Assembly: GCA_031284905.1 (NCBI GenBank)
Contig: JAITXI010000171.1
Coordinates: forward strand, 1 to 53,942
Source: Bacteroidales bacterium
GTDB taxonomy: Bacteria; Bacteroidota; Bacteroidia; Bacteroidales; ML635J-15
Direction of reading: 5' to 3'
DNA: 53,942 nucleotides
Positions 26,229 through 32,979 of this stretch are shown here, piece after piece (position 1 is the first letter of the stretch; every line of letters starts with the position of its first letter). The notes below the pieces were generated by a model. The model saw nothing but the letters and a program-made list of their open reading frames with translations. It was not told where the DNA came from and did not search any database. Made by a program: the position numbers and the translations under genes.

Positions 26229-27053
26229 TTAAATCGCTTTTAAACCTAAAATTTTTCTAGCTTCAGTCGGTGTTGCAATTTCTCTACCAAGTTCTTTAGC
26301 CATTCTAACAACTTTTGCAACTAATTCGCTGTTTGATTTTGCTAAAACTCCTTTTGATAGATATACATTATCTTCAAATCCTACTCTTACATTTCCGCCA
26401 TCAATAATTGCAGCCATTGCTAACGGAAATTCAAATTTTCCTACTCCGGCTACTGTATAAGTTGCGTCAGCAGGAATACTTTCGCGAAGAAAAACAAAAT
26501 CTCGCAAATCGCCTGTTATGCCTCCATTTACTCCCATAACAAAATCAAAGTGCATTGGAGTTGAAATATATCCTTTCTTTTGCAAACGTAGTGCCATATC
26601 AATCATCGACTTATCAAAAACTTCCAGTTCCGGTTTGATTCCTAATTTTATCATTCTGTCTCCGAAATATTTGATTGTATTCTCGGTATTTTCAAAAATT
26701 TCATCACCACCAAAGTTACAAGTTCCACAATCTAAAGTAGCCATTTCAGGCAATAATTCGGTTGGCTGTAATCTTTCGTCATTCGACATCCCAACGGCTC
26801 CTCCTGTTGAAGGTTGAATTATTACATCAGGAATTACTTTTTTTATAGCTTCAATTATTTCATTGAATCTGGCTTTGTCCTGCGTTGGAGTACCGTCATC
26901 ATAACGAACATGAAGATGAATTATACTTGCACCGGCATCATAAGCTGATTTTGCTTCACGAACCATTTCTTCTACTGTGTAAGGAACTGCCGGATTGTGT
27001 TCTTTTAAAACTTCTGCACCACAAATTGCAGCTGTTATTATTAATTTTTCCAT
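26229..27053 (-). CDS. kce: 3-keto-5-aminohexanoate cleavage enzyme (Kce, BKACE family)
   Basis: Zinc enzyme of lysine fermentation, about 274 residues from the ATG at 27053. It converts 3-keto-5-aminohexanoate and acetyl-CoA to acetoacetate and 3-aminobutyryl-CoA. The longer frame starts with a TTG and runs through repeat DNA ('MVLISRLLVLKK'), so I reject it. Family motifs are the N-terminal 'LIITAAICGAEV', the metal site 'ASIIHLHVRYDDGTPTQD', 'PEMATLDCGTCNFGGDEIF' and the ligand Glu in 'GGNVRVGFEDN'. These match the Kce branch of BKACE (DUF849) rather than other branches, as the adjacent kal gene confirms. An inverted-repeat element separates it from kal. Confidence 0.92.
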   Translation of the reverse strand: MEKLIITAAICGAEVLKEHNPAVPYTVEEMVREAKSAYDAGASIIHLHVRYDDGTPTQDKARFNEIIEAIKKVIPDVIIQPSTGGAVGMSNDERLQPTELLPEMATLDCGTCNFGGDEIFENTENTIKYFGDRMIKLGIKPELEVFDKSMIDMALRLQKKGYISTPMHFDFVMGVNGGITGDLRDFVFLRESIPADATYTVAGVGKFEFPLAMAAIIDGGNVRVGFEDNVYLSKGVLAKSNSELVAKVVRMAKELGREIATPTEARKILGLKAI

Positions 27054-27074
27054 ATTTAAATTACTTATTTTTTT

Positions 27075-27465
27075 TAGAACCAAGAGCCGAGATATTAGAA
27101 CCAAGACCCTTAATTCCGGTTAATATACTATAAATTATTTTTAAAACTAATTGTCATTTTTTGAATTTCAGCAAGTGTCTTTTGAAATAGAGAATGTTTC
27201 GCTTCATCAACATATTCTAAATTTTTAACAATAAATAAGTTCGGTCTCCAATTCAAAAGAAGAACCAATATAAATTTCAAGAAACCGAGCAAAATCTTTA
27301 TTGCTATACTTTGCTGAACCTTCAAAAATATTAGATGGAATAGAAACAGCAGATAGTTTTATCTGTGATTTTAATCCAAATCTTTCGCTATCAGGAAAAG
27401 TTTTAGTAAAATTATGCATATTCATTTAATTTGTCTTGGTTCTAATATTTCGGCTCTTGGTTCTA
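27075..27465. mobile_element. 33-bp inverted-repeat element carrying an S23-type gene remnant
   Basis: The arms 27075-27107 and 27433-27465 are inverted copies with a single mismatch. Each arm contains two copies of AGAACCAAGA, around a GCCGA-ATATT centre. Between them lies a broken four-helix-bundle gene. The outer end of the right arm supplies the TAG stop of kal. The 391-bp unit sits between kal and kce, genes usually adjacent in lysine clusters, so it looks inserted. Confidence 0.65.
27128..27425 (-). pseudogene. Four-helix-bundle (23S rRNA intervening-sequence/S23 type) protein, frameshifted
   Basis: The first frame (27425-27225) gives 'TKTFPDSERFGLKSQIKLSA', 'VSIPSNIFEGSAKYSNKDFA' and 'RFLEIYIGSSFELETELI', the typical core of the S23/TIGR02436 family. 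It then hits a stop. The missing C-terminal helix 'VKNLEYVDEAKHSLFQKTLA' continues in the next frame, to a stop at 27128. One extra base in the tract around 27238 explains this. The first helix (about 20 residues, usually with W-Q-K) is missing at the N-terminus, where the inverted-repeat arm begins. So the gene is truncated and frameshifted. The family's role outside rRNA is unknown; the fold is shared with Avd of diversity-generating retroelements, but no reverse transcriptase is near. Confidence 0.8.
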
Positions 27466-27846
27466 CTTCCTCTGACATTTTTTAGGTACAACACAAGTTC
27501 CTATAGCTCTGCAAACTACAATTGGTTCATCAAGGAAATCTGCTGCTGACTCCGAAATATCTGTCCTTGGGCAAATCACTTTTCTTGCTTCAAAAACCAT
27601 TTTTCTGGAAGAATTTCCAACGTTAATAATTTCACCTTCTGCTTCAATATAATCGCCTGCAAAAACAGGATTTAAAAATTCTATTTTTTCATAACCGGCA
27701 AACAAACCTTCATCACCGTCATGAATTATTAATAATTCTGTTGCTACATCACCAAATAATTGAAGCATTCTTGCTCCATCAACTAAATTTCCACCATAAT
27801 GAGCATCGTGTGCACTCATTCTCAATCGTATAAGAGATTTTTCCAT
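27463..27846 (-). CDS. kal: 3-aminobutyryl-CoA ammonia-lyase (Kal)
   Basis: Hotdog-fold enzyme of 127 residues that removes ammonia from L-3-aminobutyryl-CoA to give crotonyl-CoA, the step after Kce in lysine fermentation. The N-terminal '[20 protein letters not shown]' and '[20 protein letters not shown]' and the strand '[18 protein letters not shown]' are characteristic. It follows the CoA-transferase subunit gene by 15 bp and precedes kce. The stop codon TAG lies in the outer end of the inverted-repeat element, and the final residues 'KKCQRK' might be altered by the insertion. Length is nonetheless normal. Confidence 0.9.
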   Translation of the reverse strand: MEKSLIRLRMSAHDAHYGGNLVDGARMLQLFGDVATELLIIHDGDEGLFAGYEKIEFLNPVFAGDYIEAEGEIINVGNSSRKMVFEARKVICPRTDISESAADFLDEPIVVCRAIGTCVVPKKCQRK

Positions 27847-27861
27847 TTTATTTATTATTTT

Positions 27862-28509
27862 TTATAATTTTACGATGAAATCAACAAAGATAGCAGGAGT
27901 TTTAACCATTTCAGGTGCTATATCTCCGGTTTTCACAACTTTTTTAACTTCCACAATAACAGTATCTGCAGCCATTGCCATTAACGGGTTAAAATTTGTA
28001 CAAGTACCTTTATAAACTAAATTTCCGTTTTCATCGGCTGTATCTGCATAGATGATTGCTAAATCAGCTTTTAAAGGTTTTTCTAAAAGATATTTTTTAC
28101 CTTCAGATTCAATAATTTCTTTACCATTTTCAACAATAGTACCTAATCCGGTTGGTGTTAAAAAACCGCCTAAACCATTTCCACCACATCTTATTCTTTC
28201 TGCAAGAGTACCTTGTGGAACAAATTCAATTTCAACTTCCTTATTGTTAAATTGTTCTATTGTTGAAGGATTTGTACCTATATGAGAACAAATAATTTTC
28301 TTAACTTTCTTATTTACAATAAGCTGTCCAACACCTTTATTAACAAATGCTGTATCATTACAAATTATTGTTAAGTCTTTTATATCTGTTTTTAATAATT
28401 CTGCAATTATCATCGTAGCACTTCCATTTCCCAAAAATCCTCCAAACATAATTGTTGTTCCACTTTTTATTTTAGATATAGCTTCATTAATATTAATAAA
28501 TTTATTCAT
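27862..28509 (-). CDS. atoD: CoA-transferase subunit A (AtoD-like)
   Basis: Alpha subunit of a 3-oxoacid/butyrate-acetoacetate CoA-transferase, 215 residues, the usual size. Motifs are 'KIKSGTTIMFGGFLGNGSAT' near the N-terminus, 'EIEFVPQGTLAERIRCGGNG', 'LGGFLTPTGLGTIVENGKE' and 'ADTADENGNLVYKGTCTNFN'. In lysine fermenters AtoDA moves CoA between butyryl-CoA and acetoacetate, and the genes lie next to kal and kce. Here subunit B (atoA), which carries the catalytic Glu, is absent both downstream, where kal follows directly, and upstream. A canonical promoter lies just upstream (28526-28556). The enzyme must pair with a B subunit encoded elsewhere. Confidence 0.9.
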   Translation of the reverse strand: MNKFININEAISKIKSGTTIMFGGFLGNGSATMIIAELLKTDIKDLTIICNDTAFVNKGVGQLIVNKKVKKIICSHIGTNPSTIEQFNNKEVEIEFVPQGTLAERIRCGGNGLGGFLTPTGLGTIVENGKEIIESEGKKYLLEKPLKADLAIIYADTADENGNLVYKGTCTNFNPLMAMAADTVIVEVKKVVKTGDIAPEMVKTPAIFVDFIVKL

Positions 28510-28525
28510 AAATAATTATTTCATG

Positions 28526-28556
28526 CAAATTTAACAAAATTTTCTTATTATTCAAA
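28526..28556 (-). promoter_or_regulatory. Canonical Bacteroidota promoter of atoD-kal
   Basis: On the minus strand TTTG (28556-28553), a 19-bp spacer and TAAATTTG (28533-28526) match the -33/-7 consensus exactly. The ATG is 17 bp downstream. Confidence 0.7.
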
Positions 28557-28590
28557 ATTTTTTTAGATACAAATAAAAAACTCTACGCTG

Positions 28591-28719
28591 TAACCCACTT
28601 GAGCAAAATCGCCAAAAAATGCAAAAAGGACATTTATTACCTTTTAGAAGGCTATTTTATCCTTTTTTATGCAAAGTATTTTGAGTTTTTATAGTGGTGA
28701 TTTTGCTCAATGAGAGTTA
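28591..28719. repeat. Family A repeat, copy 4, with inverted ends (MITE-like)
   Basis: The left end TAACCCACTTGAGCAAAATC resembles copy 1 and is repeated inverted at the right end (28719 backwards: TAACTCTCATTGAGCAAAAT). The inner parts also pair (AAAAAGGA with TCCTTTTTT). The 129-bp unit has no gene and lies between the divergent-ended OmpH and atoD genes' flanks. Confidence 0.65.
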
Positions 28720-28764
28720 AATATTATACATAATATTGTTATTTATTAAATCGTAAATTTAAAT

Positions 28765-29478
28765 TTATTTTCCCTCTTGCTTTTTATATTTTTCGTACCT
28801 AAGATTTAATTTATCAATTATTTCTTGAGTAATATCCATTCCTTCGTTTCCATATAAAATCACGGCTTTATTTAAAATCACCGAATAACGATTGTCTGCA
28901 TTATATTCTTTAAGAAAATTTACAACTGTATCTAATAATTCGACATTTAATGTGGCTTGTTTTTCCATTAATTTTTGTTGCAAAGATTCTTCTAATTGCT
29001 GTAATTTTTGTTGCTCTGCTGCTAATTCTTGTTGTTGAGAGTCCATACTTGCTTGCGAAAGAAAACTTCCCAAACGAGCTTTTTCCATAAAAGAATTATA
29101 TTTTACTTCAAATTGTTGATATTTGCCTTTTAAATTTGCTTCAGATTTTTTTTGTTCAGTCATTAAATCTTCTTGTAATTTAATTGAATATTTATAATTT
29201 AGCAATAAAGAATCTGTGTTTACATAAGCCATTGTTGGAGTATTTTCAACGTTTTTATTAGTTAGAATTTCTCCTTTATTTGTGGATTTTTCATTTCCTA
29301 TAATAAAAAATATTATCAAACATATTACACTAATAATACTTACAATCATACTAACGACACTTATTTTCGGATAAATTTGACTTTTGCAGGATTTTACATT
29401 TTGTTCAACAATTTCTGTTTTTTGATTATCAAATTCGTTGTTATTAATTTCTGTTACGTTATTAATGTTTTCTTCCAT
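28765..29478 (-). CDS. OmpH/Skp-like protein with membrane anchor
   Basis: Protein of 237 residues with a 38-residue Asn/Glu-rich cytoplasmic start, one membrane helix ('ISVVSMIVSIISVICLIIFF', ~39-58) and an outer domain. The domain opens with 'MAYVNTDSLLLNYKYSIKLQ' and continues as a long Gln/Lys/Glu-rich coiled coil (~100-175), ending in 'YSVILNKAVILYGNEGMDIT' and 'EIIDKLNLRYEKYKKQ'. This is the pattern of OmpH/Skp periplasmic chaperones. In ordinary Skp the signal peptide is cleaved; here the helix is internal and likely stays as an anchor. It probably assists outer-membrane proteins. The gene is the last of a run with BatE and BatD upstream. Confidence 0.82.
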   Translation of the reverse strand: MEENINNVTEINNNEFDNQKTEIVEQNVKSCKSQIYPKISVVSMIVSIISVICLIIFFIIGNEKSTNKGEILTNKNVENTPTMAYVNTDSLLLNYKYSIKLQEDLMTEQKKSEANLKGKYQQFEVKYNSFMEKARLGSFLSQASMDSQQQELAAEQQKLQQLEESLQQKLMEKQATLNVELLDTVVNFLKEYNADNRYSVILNKAVILYGNEGMDITQEIIDKLNLRYEKYKKQEGK

Positions 29479-29595
29479 TTTTATTATTTTTTAAGATAAG
29501 ATATATGATTTTTCAACTTTACTTTTTTCAATTTTCCCCATAATAATTTTTTACAAATTTAATTATTTTTTCTTGAAAATCAATAATATTTATAA

Positions 29596-30036
29596 CTATT
29601 TCTTTCTTTTCATATTTTCATCAGCAATTTCATCAATTATTTTTTTTGAAATTTCTATTGCGACATAGTTTTTAAAATTTTCTTTATGGTTTTTATTTTT
29701 ATTACAAACAATTGAAATTTCGTTTAAAACAGCTTTCCGTGTAATGGTGATTTTGTTTTCATATTCACTATCAACTAAAAAGTCTTTATAATTAAATTTT
29801 TCAATAAGATAATTATCAATTTCAATAATAATATTTTTTTTTGCTATCAATAATGCTTTCTCTTGTGCTAATTGAGTGTTTGAACTTGTTGCTTCTGAAT
29901 TTGAACGAAAAAAATCAGAATCAGTTTTTAATTTTTTGCAAATATTTCTGTTAAAAAGACTACACGACTGCAATATTAACAATAAAACGGAAAAAACTAT
30001 CCAATCTTTAACTATGTTGCAGGTTTTGCTGTTCAT
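29596..30036 (-). CDS. Lipoprotein of unknown function (LPP20-like)
   Basis: Small lipoprotein of 146 residues. I take the ATG at 30036, one base after the batE stop, because the lipobox 'LLLILQSCSLF' then falls at the proper distance. The longer frame would run into batE. The mature part has 'LAQEKALLIAKKNIIIEIDN' and later 'FKNYVAIEISKKIIDEIADE', which resembles the LPP20 group of envelope lipoproteins, but the match is weak. Next to BatD/BatE it may be part of the same membrane unit. The role is unknown. Confidence 0.65.
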   Translation of the reverse strand: MNSKTCNIVKDWIVFSVLLLILQSCSLFNRNICKKLKTDSDFFRSNSEATSSNTQLAQEKALLIAKKNIIIEIDNYLIEKFNYKDFLVDSEYENKITITRKAVLNEISIVCNKNKNHKENFKNYVAIEISKKIIDEIADENMKRKK

Positions 30037-30037
30037 T

Positions 30038-30814
30038 TTACAATTTTTTGCAATTTTCCGAATGTATCCAACCATCTTTCCCATCGCTTAGCTTGATTTC
30101 ATACCAAGAATTTATTGAATCTTTTATTTCTACTTTCAAACCTTCGTTTATTTCAAATAAATTTGAACCTTCTTCGTTTGGAGACGATTTTACCATTGTA
30201 CTTTCAAAAATAATTGCAAATTTATTATTTATTGTATTTTTTGCTGATTTTGCCGAAAAAATTATTGTCAAAATTGTAATTAATAAAGTCAAAATTGAAA
30301 TATAGAAACAAAGTTTTTTTATTTTAGATTTATTTGAAAATAAAAATAAAAAGACTAATAATAAAGTGATTATTAAAGATATTATTGCAGAAATAGCCCA
30401 CGAATCAGAACTCATTAAAGACATTAATTGTTTAAACCAAGAAATATAAAATATTTCAGGTAAAACTTCCACTTTATCTTTTATTCTGGCGTTTGCAATT
30501 TTTAAATTATAAAGAATATCTTCATCATTTGGACTTAAAATTAAGGCTTTTTCATAAAAATAAATCGCATTTGCAATATCTTTGGTTTCGATATAACAAT
30601 TTCCTAAATTATAGAATAAATCAGCTGATGAATAATTTTGATTATATAAATTCGTATAAATTTTTATTGTAGATTCATAATCTTTATTCATATAACAATT
30701 AAAGGCAGAATCTATTAATATTTTAGTATTTTCAGCATTTACGTTTGTAAAAATTATAAAGTTGAAAATTATCAAAAAAGATTTTTTTACTATATTGATG
30801 ACTTTTCCTTTCAT
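30038..30814 (-). CDS. batE: BatE-like TPR/SH3 membrane protein
   Basis: Protein of 258 residues. A signal sequence is followed by TPR repeats ('CYMNKDYESTIKIYTNLYNQ', 'SADLFYNLGNCYIETKDIAN', 'AIYFYEKALILSPNDEDILY'), then two membrane helices (~130-180, 'WAISAIISLIITLLLVFLFL' and 'LCFYISILTLLITILTIIFS'). A C-terminal SH3-type domain ('STMVKSSPNEEGSNLFEINE' to 'GKDGWIHSENC') ends the protein. This is the BatE order of the Bacteroides aerotolerance (bat) operon. It follows batD by 2 bp, so they form one unit. The function of BatE is not well understood; it is linked to stress tolerance in B. fragilis. Confidence 0.88.
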   Translation of the reverse strand: MKGKVINIVKKSFLIIFNFIIFTNVNAENTKILIDSAFNCYMNKDYESTIKIYTNLYNQNYSSADLFYNLGNCYIETKDIANAIYFYEKALILSPNDEDILYNLKIANARIKDKVEVLPEIFYISWFKQLMSLMSSDSWAISAIISLIITLLLVFLFLFSNKSKIKKLCFYISILTLLITILTIIFSAKSAKNTINNKFAIIFESTMVKSSPNEEGSNLFEINEGLKVEIKDSINSWYEIKLSDGKDGWIHSENCKKL

Positions 30815-30816
30815 AA

Positions 30817-32649
30817 TTATTTAATTTTTTGTTCTAATTCTTCTATAATATTTGATGCCTCTGAAAAAATGAATGAAAGTTCATTTTCTTGATAATCGGG
30901 AGCAAAGTGAGCATATTCACATTTATCAATTACATTTATAAAATTATTAATAATATTTTCATCAATGTTTTTATTTTGAAGTTCTGAAATAATTTTTTGT
31001 TTTGTTAATTCTGCCGTTGGAATGTTAAGTTTATCGCTTGCATAACCCCACAATGCAGAAATTATTTCTTTATAAAATTCAGATTTTTTATTTTCTTTGA
31101 TAAATTGATTTGCTTTTTTCAATCTTTTTTTAGAAATTTTATTTGCTTTTTTTGCTTTTACTTTTGAGATATCAGAATTTTCTTTTATTTTTTTCCTTAA
31201 TAATATAACAAAAACTACAAAAATTATTAAAGGAAAAATTAAAAATAATGGAAAATAATTCGTAAAAATTAAAGGATAATAATTTTGTGATAAATTTAGA
31301 GAATTGTTTTTAATGAATTTAATTGTCTCATTACCAATGAATTTTACGTCATGTTGAGGAGAAAATGAATAATCGTTATTGTCGTTTAATCCTTTTTTGA
31401 CAAAAATTTTCAAATCGTCAATATTTTGTGTTTGATATGTTAGGCTACTTAAATTGAAAAACGAGAAATTCATTTTCCCAAATTTAAAATTACCCGGATA
31501 TCTTGGAATTATTGTATATTCCCAAATTTTTGAACCTGTGAGTCCATTTATCCCTACTGATGTATTATTTATGATTTCAGGGTCATATATTTCAAATTCG
31601 TCAGGGAAATTTATTTTTGGCAAATTTACCATATTAAAATTTCCTGTTCCACTTAATGTAATTTTTATTGTTAATGGTTCATTTACAGTAATAGTGTCGG
31701 CAGATTTTTCAATTTTCAGTAAAAAATTTCCAACAGCTCCATCATAATTTGCAGGGTGTTTTTCAGGTAAATTTTTTACTGTAATTTCACTTTCAGCAGA
31801 AGAAATTGATTTTTTTACATATTCATATCTGCTAGACCAACCTCTTCCAACAACTTGCCTAACTTGACAATCAATTTTGCATTTTTCTATTGTTACTTTT
31901 CCAAAAACCCGTGGATACAAAATATATTTTTTTAGAACTGCAGTATTATACAATTTATTATTTACCGTTTCTCTTGTAAATTGAAGTTGTTGAGGCGATT
32001 CAATTTCTTGTGCATAAAAAGAATCGAAAGCAGGCATTTTTACATCGTCAAAGGCTGCCAAATCAACCGCTGTAAAAATTTTTATTGTCACAATTATCGG
32101 CTCACCTTTATATGCTTCGGTTTTACTTAAAAAAACTCTTACAAAAATATCTTCATTAGAAACATCTTTTGGCTGAACGTTTTGTTGAGTAGCAGAACCG
32201 CCACCGCCAAACATTCTATCTAATTCTTCAAACGGGTCAACACTTTGACGACTATTGTTATTTTGAACAGCATCTTTTTGAACTTCTATTGTTTTATTTT
32301 TTGAAGTATATGTTTTTCCACCGGCATTTATTGAAATTGTCGGAAGATTGAACGTTCCTATAGCATTTGCACTTAAAGTATATGAATAAGAATAAGTTAC
32401 AGATTGTGTAACAGAACCGTTTATCATTTGAACATTTGTACTTGTTGAAACATTAGGTCCATTTAATACAGAAAAATTTGAAATATTTTTTAATTGTGGG
32501 TCGCTACCTTGTTGATTTATAGAATATTGAACTGTAAATCGTTGTCCTATACCAACTTTTGCCGGACTTGAAATAGAAATATCTGCATTTTGAGAATACG
32601 AAAACTGTATAAAAAACAAACCTGTTAATAAAATAAATAACTTTTTCAT
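30817..32649 (-). CDS. batD: BatD-family protein
   Basis: Envelope protein of 610 residues. The signal peptide 'MKKLFILLTGLFFIQFSYSQ' is followed by 'ISISSPAKVGIGQRFTVQYS', three or more immunoglobulin-like beta domains with 'NEDIFVRVFLSKTEAYKGEP' and 'IWEYTIIPRYPGNFKFGKM', a membrane helix near 470-490 ('FPLFLIFPLIIFVVFVILLR') and a cytoplasmic helical tail ('LWGYASDKLNIPTAELTK'). This matches BatD of the bat locus, where MoxR, BatA and BatB normally precede it. Here the upstream neighbour is a helicase, so those partners must be elsewhere. A large inverted repeat lies upstream (32852-32925). Confidence 0.92.
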   Translation of the reverse strand: MKKLFILLTGLFFIQFSYSQNADISISSPAKVGIGQRFTVQYSINQQGSDPQLKNISNFSVLNGPNVSTSTNVQMINGSVTQSVTYSYSYTLSANAIGTFNLPTISINAGGKTYTSKNKTIEVQKDAVQNNNSRQSVDPFEELDRMFGGGGSATQQNVQPKDVSNEDIFVRVFLSKTEAYKGEPIIVTIKIFTAVDLAAFDDVKMPAFDSFYAQEIESPQQLQFTRETVNNKLYNTAVLKKYILYPRVFGKVTIEKCKIDCQVRQVVGRGWSSRYEYVKKSISSAESEITVKNLPEKHPANYDGAVGNFLLKIEKSADTITVNEPLTIKITLSGTGNFNMVNLPKINFPDEFEIYDPEIINNTSVGINGLTGSKIWEYTIIPRYPGNFKFGKMNFSFFNLSSLTYQTQNIDDLKIFVKKGLNDNNDYSFSPQHDVKFIGNETIKFIKNNSLNLSQNYYPLIFTNYFPLFLIFPLIIFVVFVILLRKKIKENSDISKVKAKKANKISKKRLKKANQFIKENKKSEFYKEIISALWGYASDKLNIPTAELTKQKIISELQNKNIDENIINNFINVIDKCEYAHFAPDYQENELSFIFSEASNIIEELEQKIK

Positions 32650-32851
32650 TTTTTATGTACTTTTTTTGTTAAAATAACGATAGATATTTATTTTTGGTAT
32701 TTTATTCAGAAAAGATTTTTTTGAAAAGTTTAAAAAATAAAAATTTTCTTGTATTTCTTTAAAAAAGTGAATTATAATTTAGTAGAACAAAAAGAAACTT
32801 TGAAAAGGTGATATAACTCATAATGTTATTAATAGCTTTTTGTCCGGTATC

Positions 32852-32925
32852 TAATTTAGTATTGTATTTCTAATTTTTCGTTAGTTAAAAGTGGTTTGAA
32901 AAATTGGGAATACAATACCAAATTA
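32852..32925. repeat. 28-bp imperfect inverted repeat between batD and the helicase gene
   Basis: Arms 32852-32879 and 32898-32925 match at 25 of 28 positions (core GTATTGTATT), with an 18-nt loop. Two mismatches are G-U pairs in a plus-strand transcript. It lies 54 bp after the helicase stop and about 200 bp before batD, so it may stop helicase transcription. The rest of 32650-32979 shows nothing. Confidence 0.65.
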
Positions 32926-32979
32926 AATATATAATTGGCATAAAACCACTAAATTTGAAATATTAACTCCTCTTGTTTT

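Noticed and set aside
27128..27425. Diversity-generating retroelement accessory gene (Avd)
   Set aside because: The fold is shared, but there is no reverse transcriptase, template repeat or variable repeat nearby, and the gene is broken.
28510..28764. Remnant of the CoA-transferase B subunit upstream of atoD
   Set aside because: The region holds only the promoter and a family A repeat, with no atoA-like peptide in any frame.
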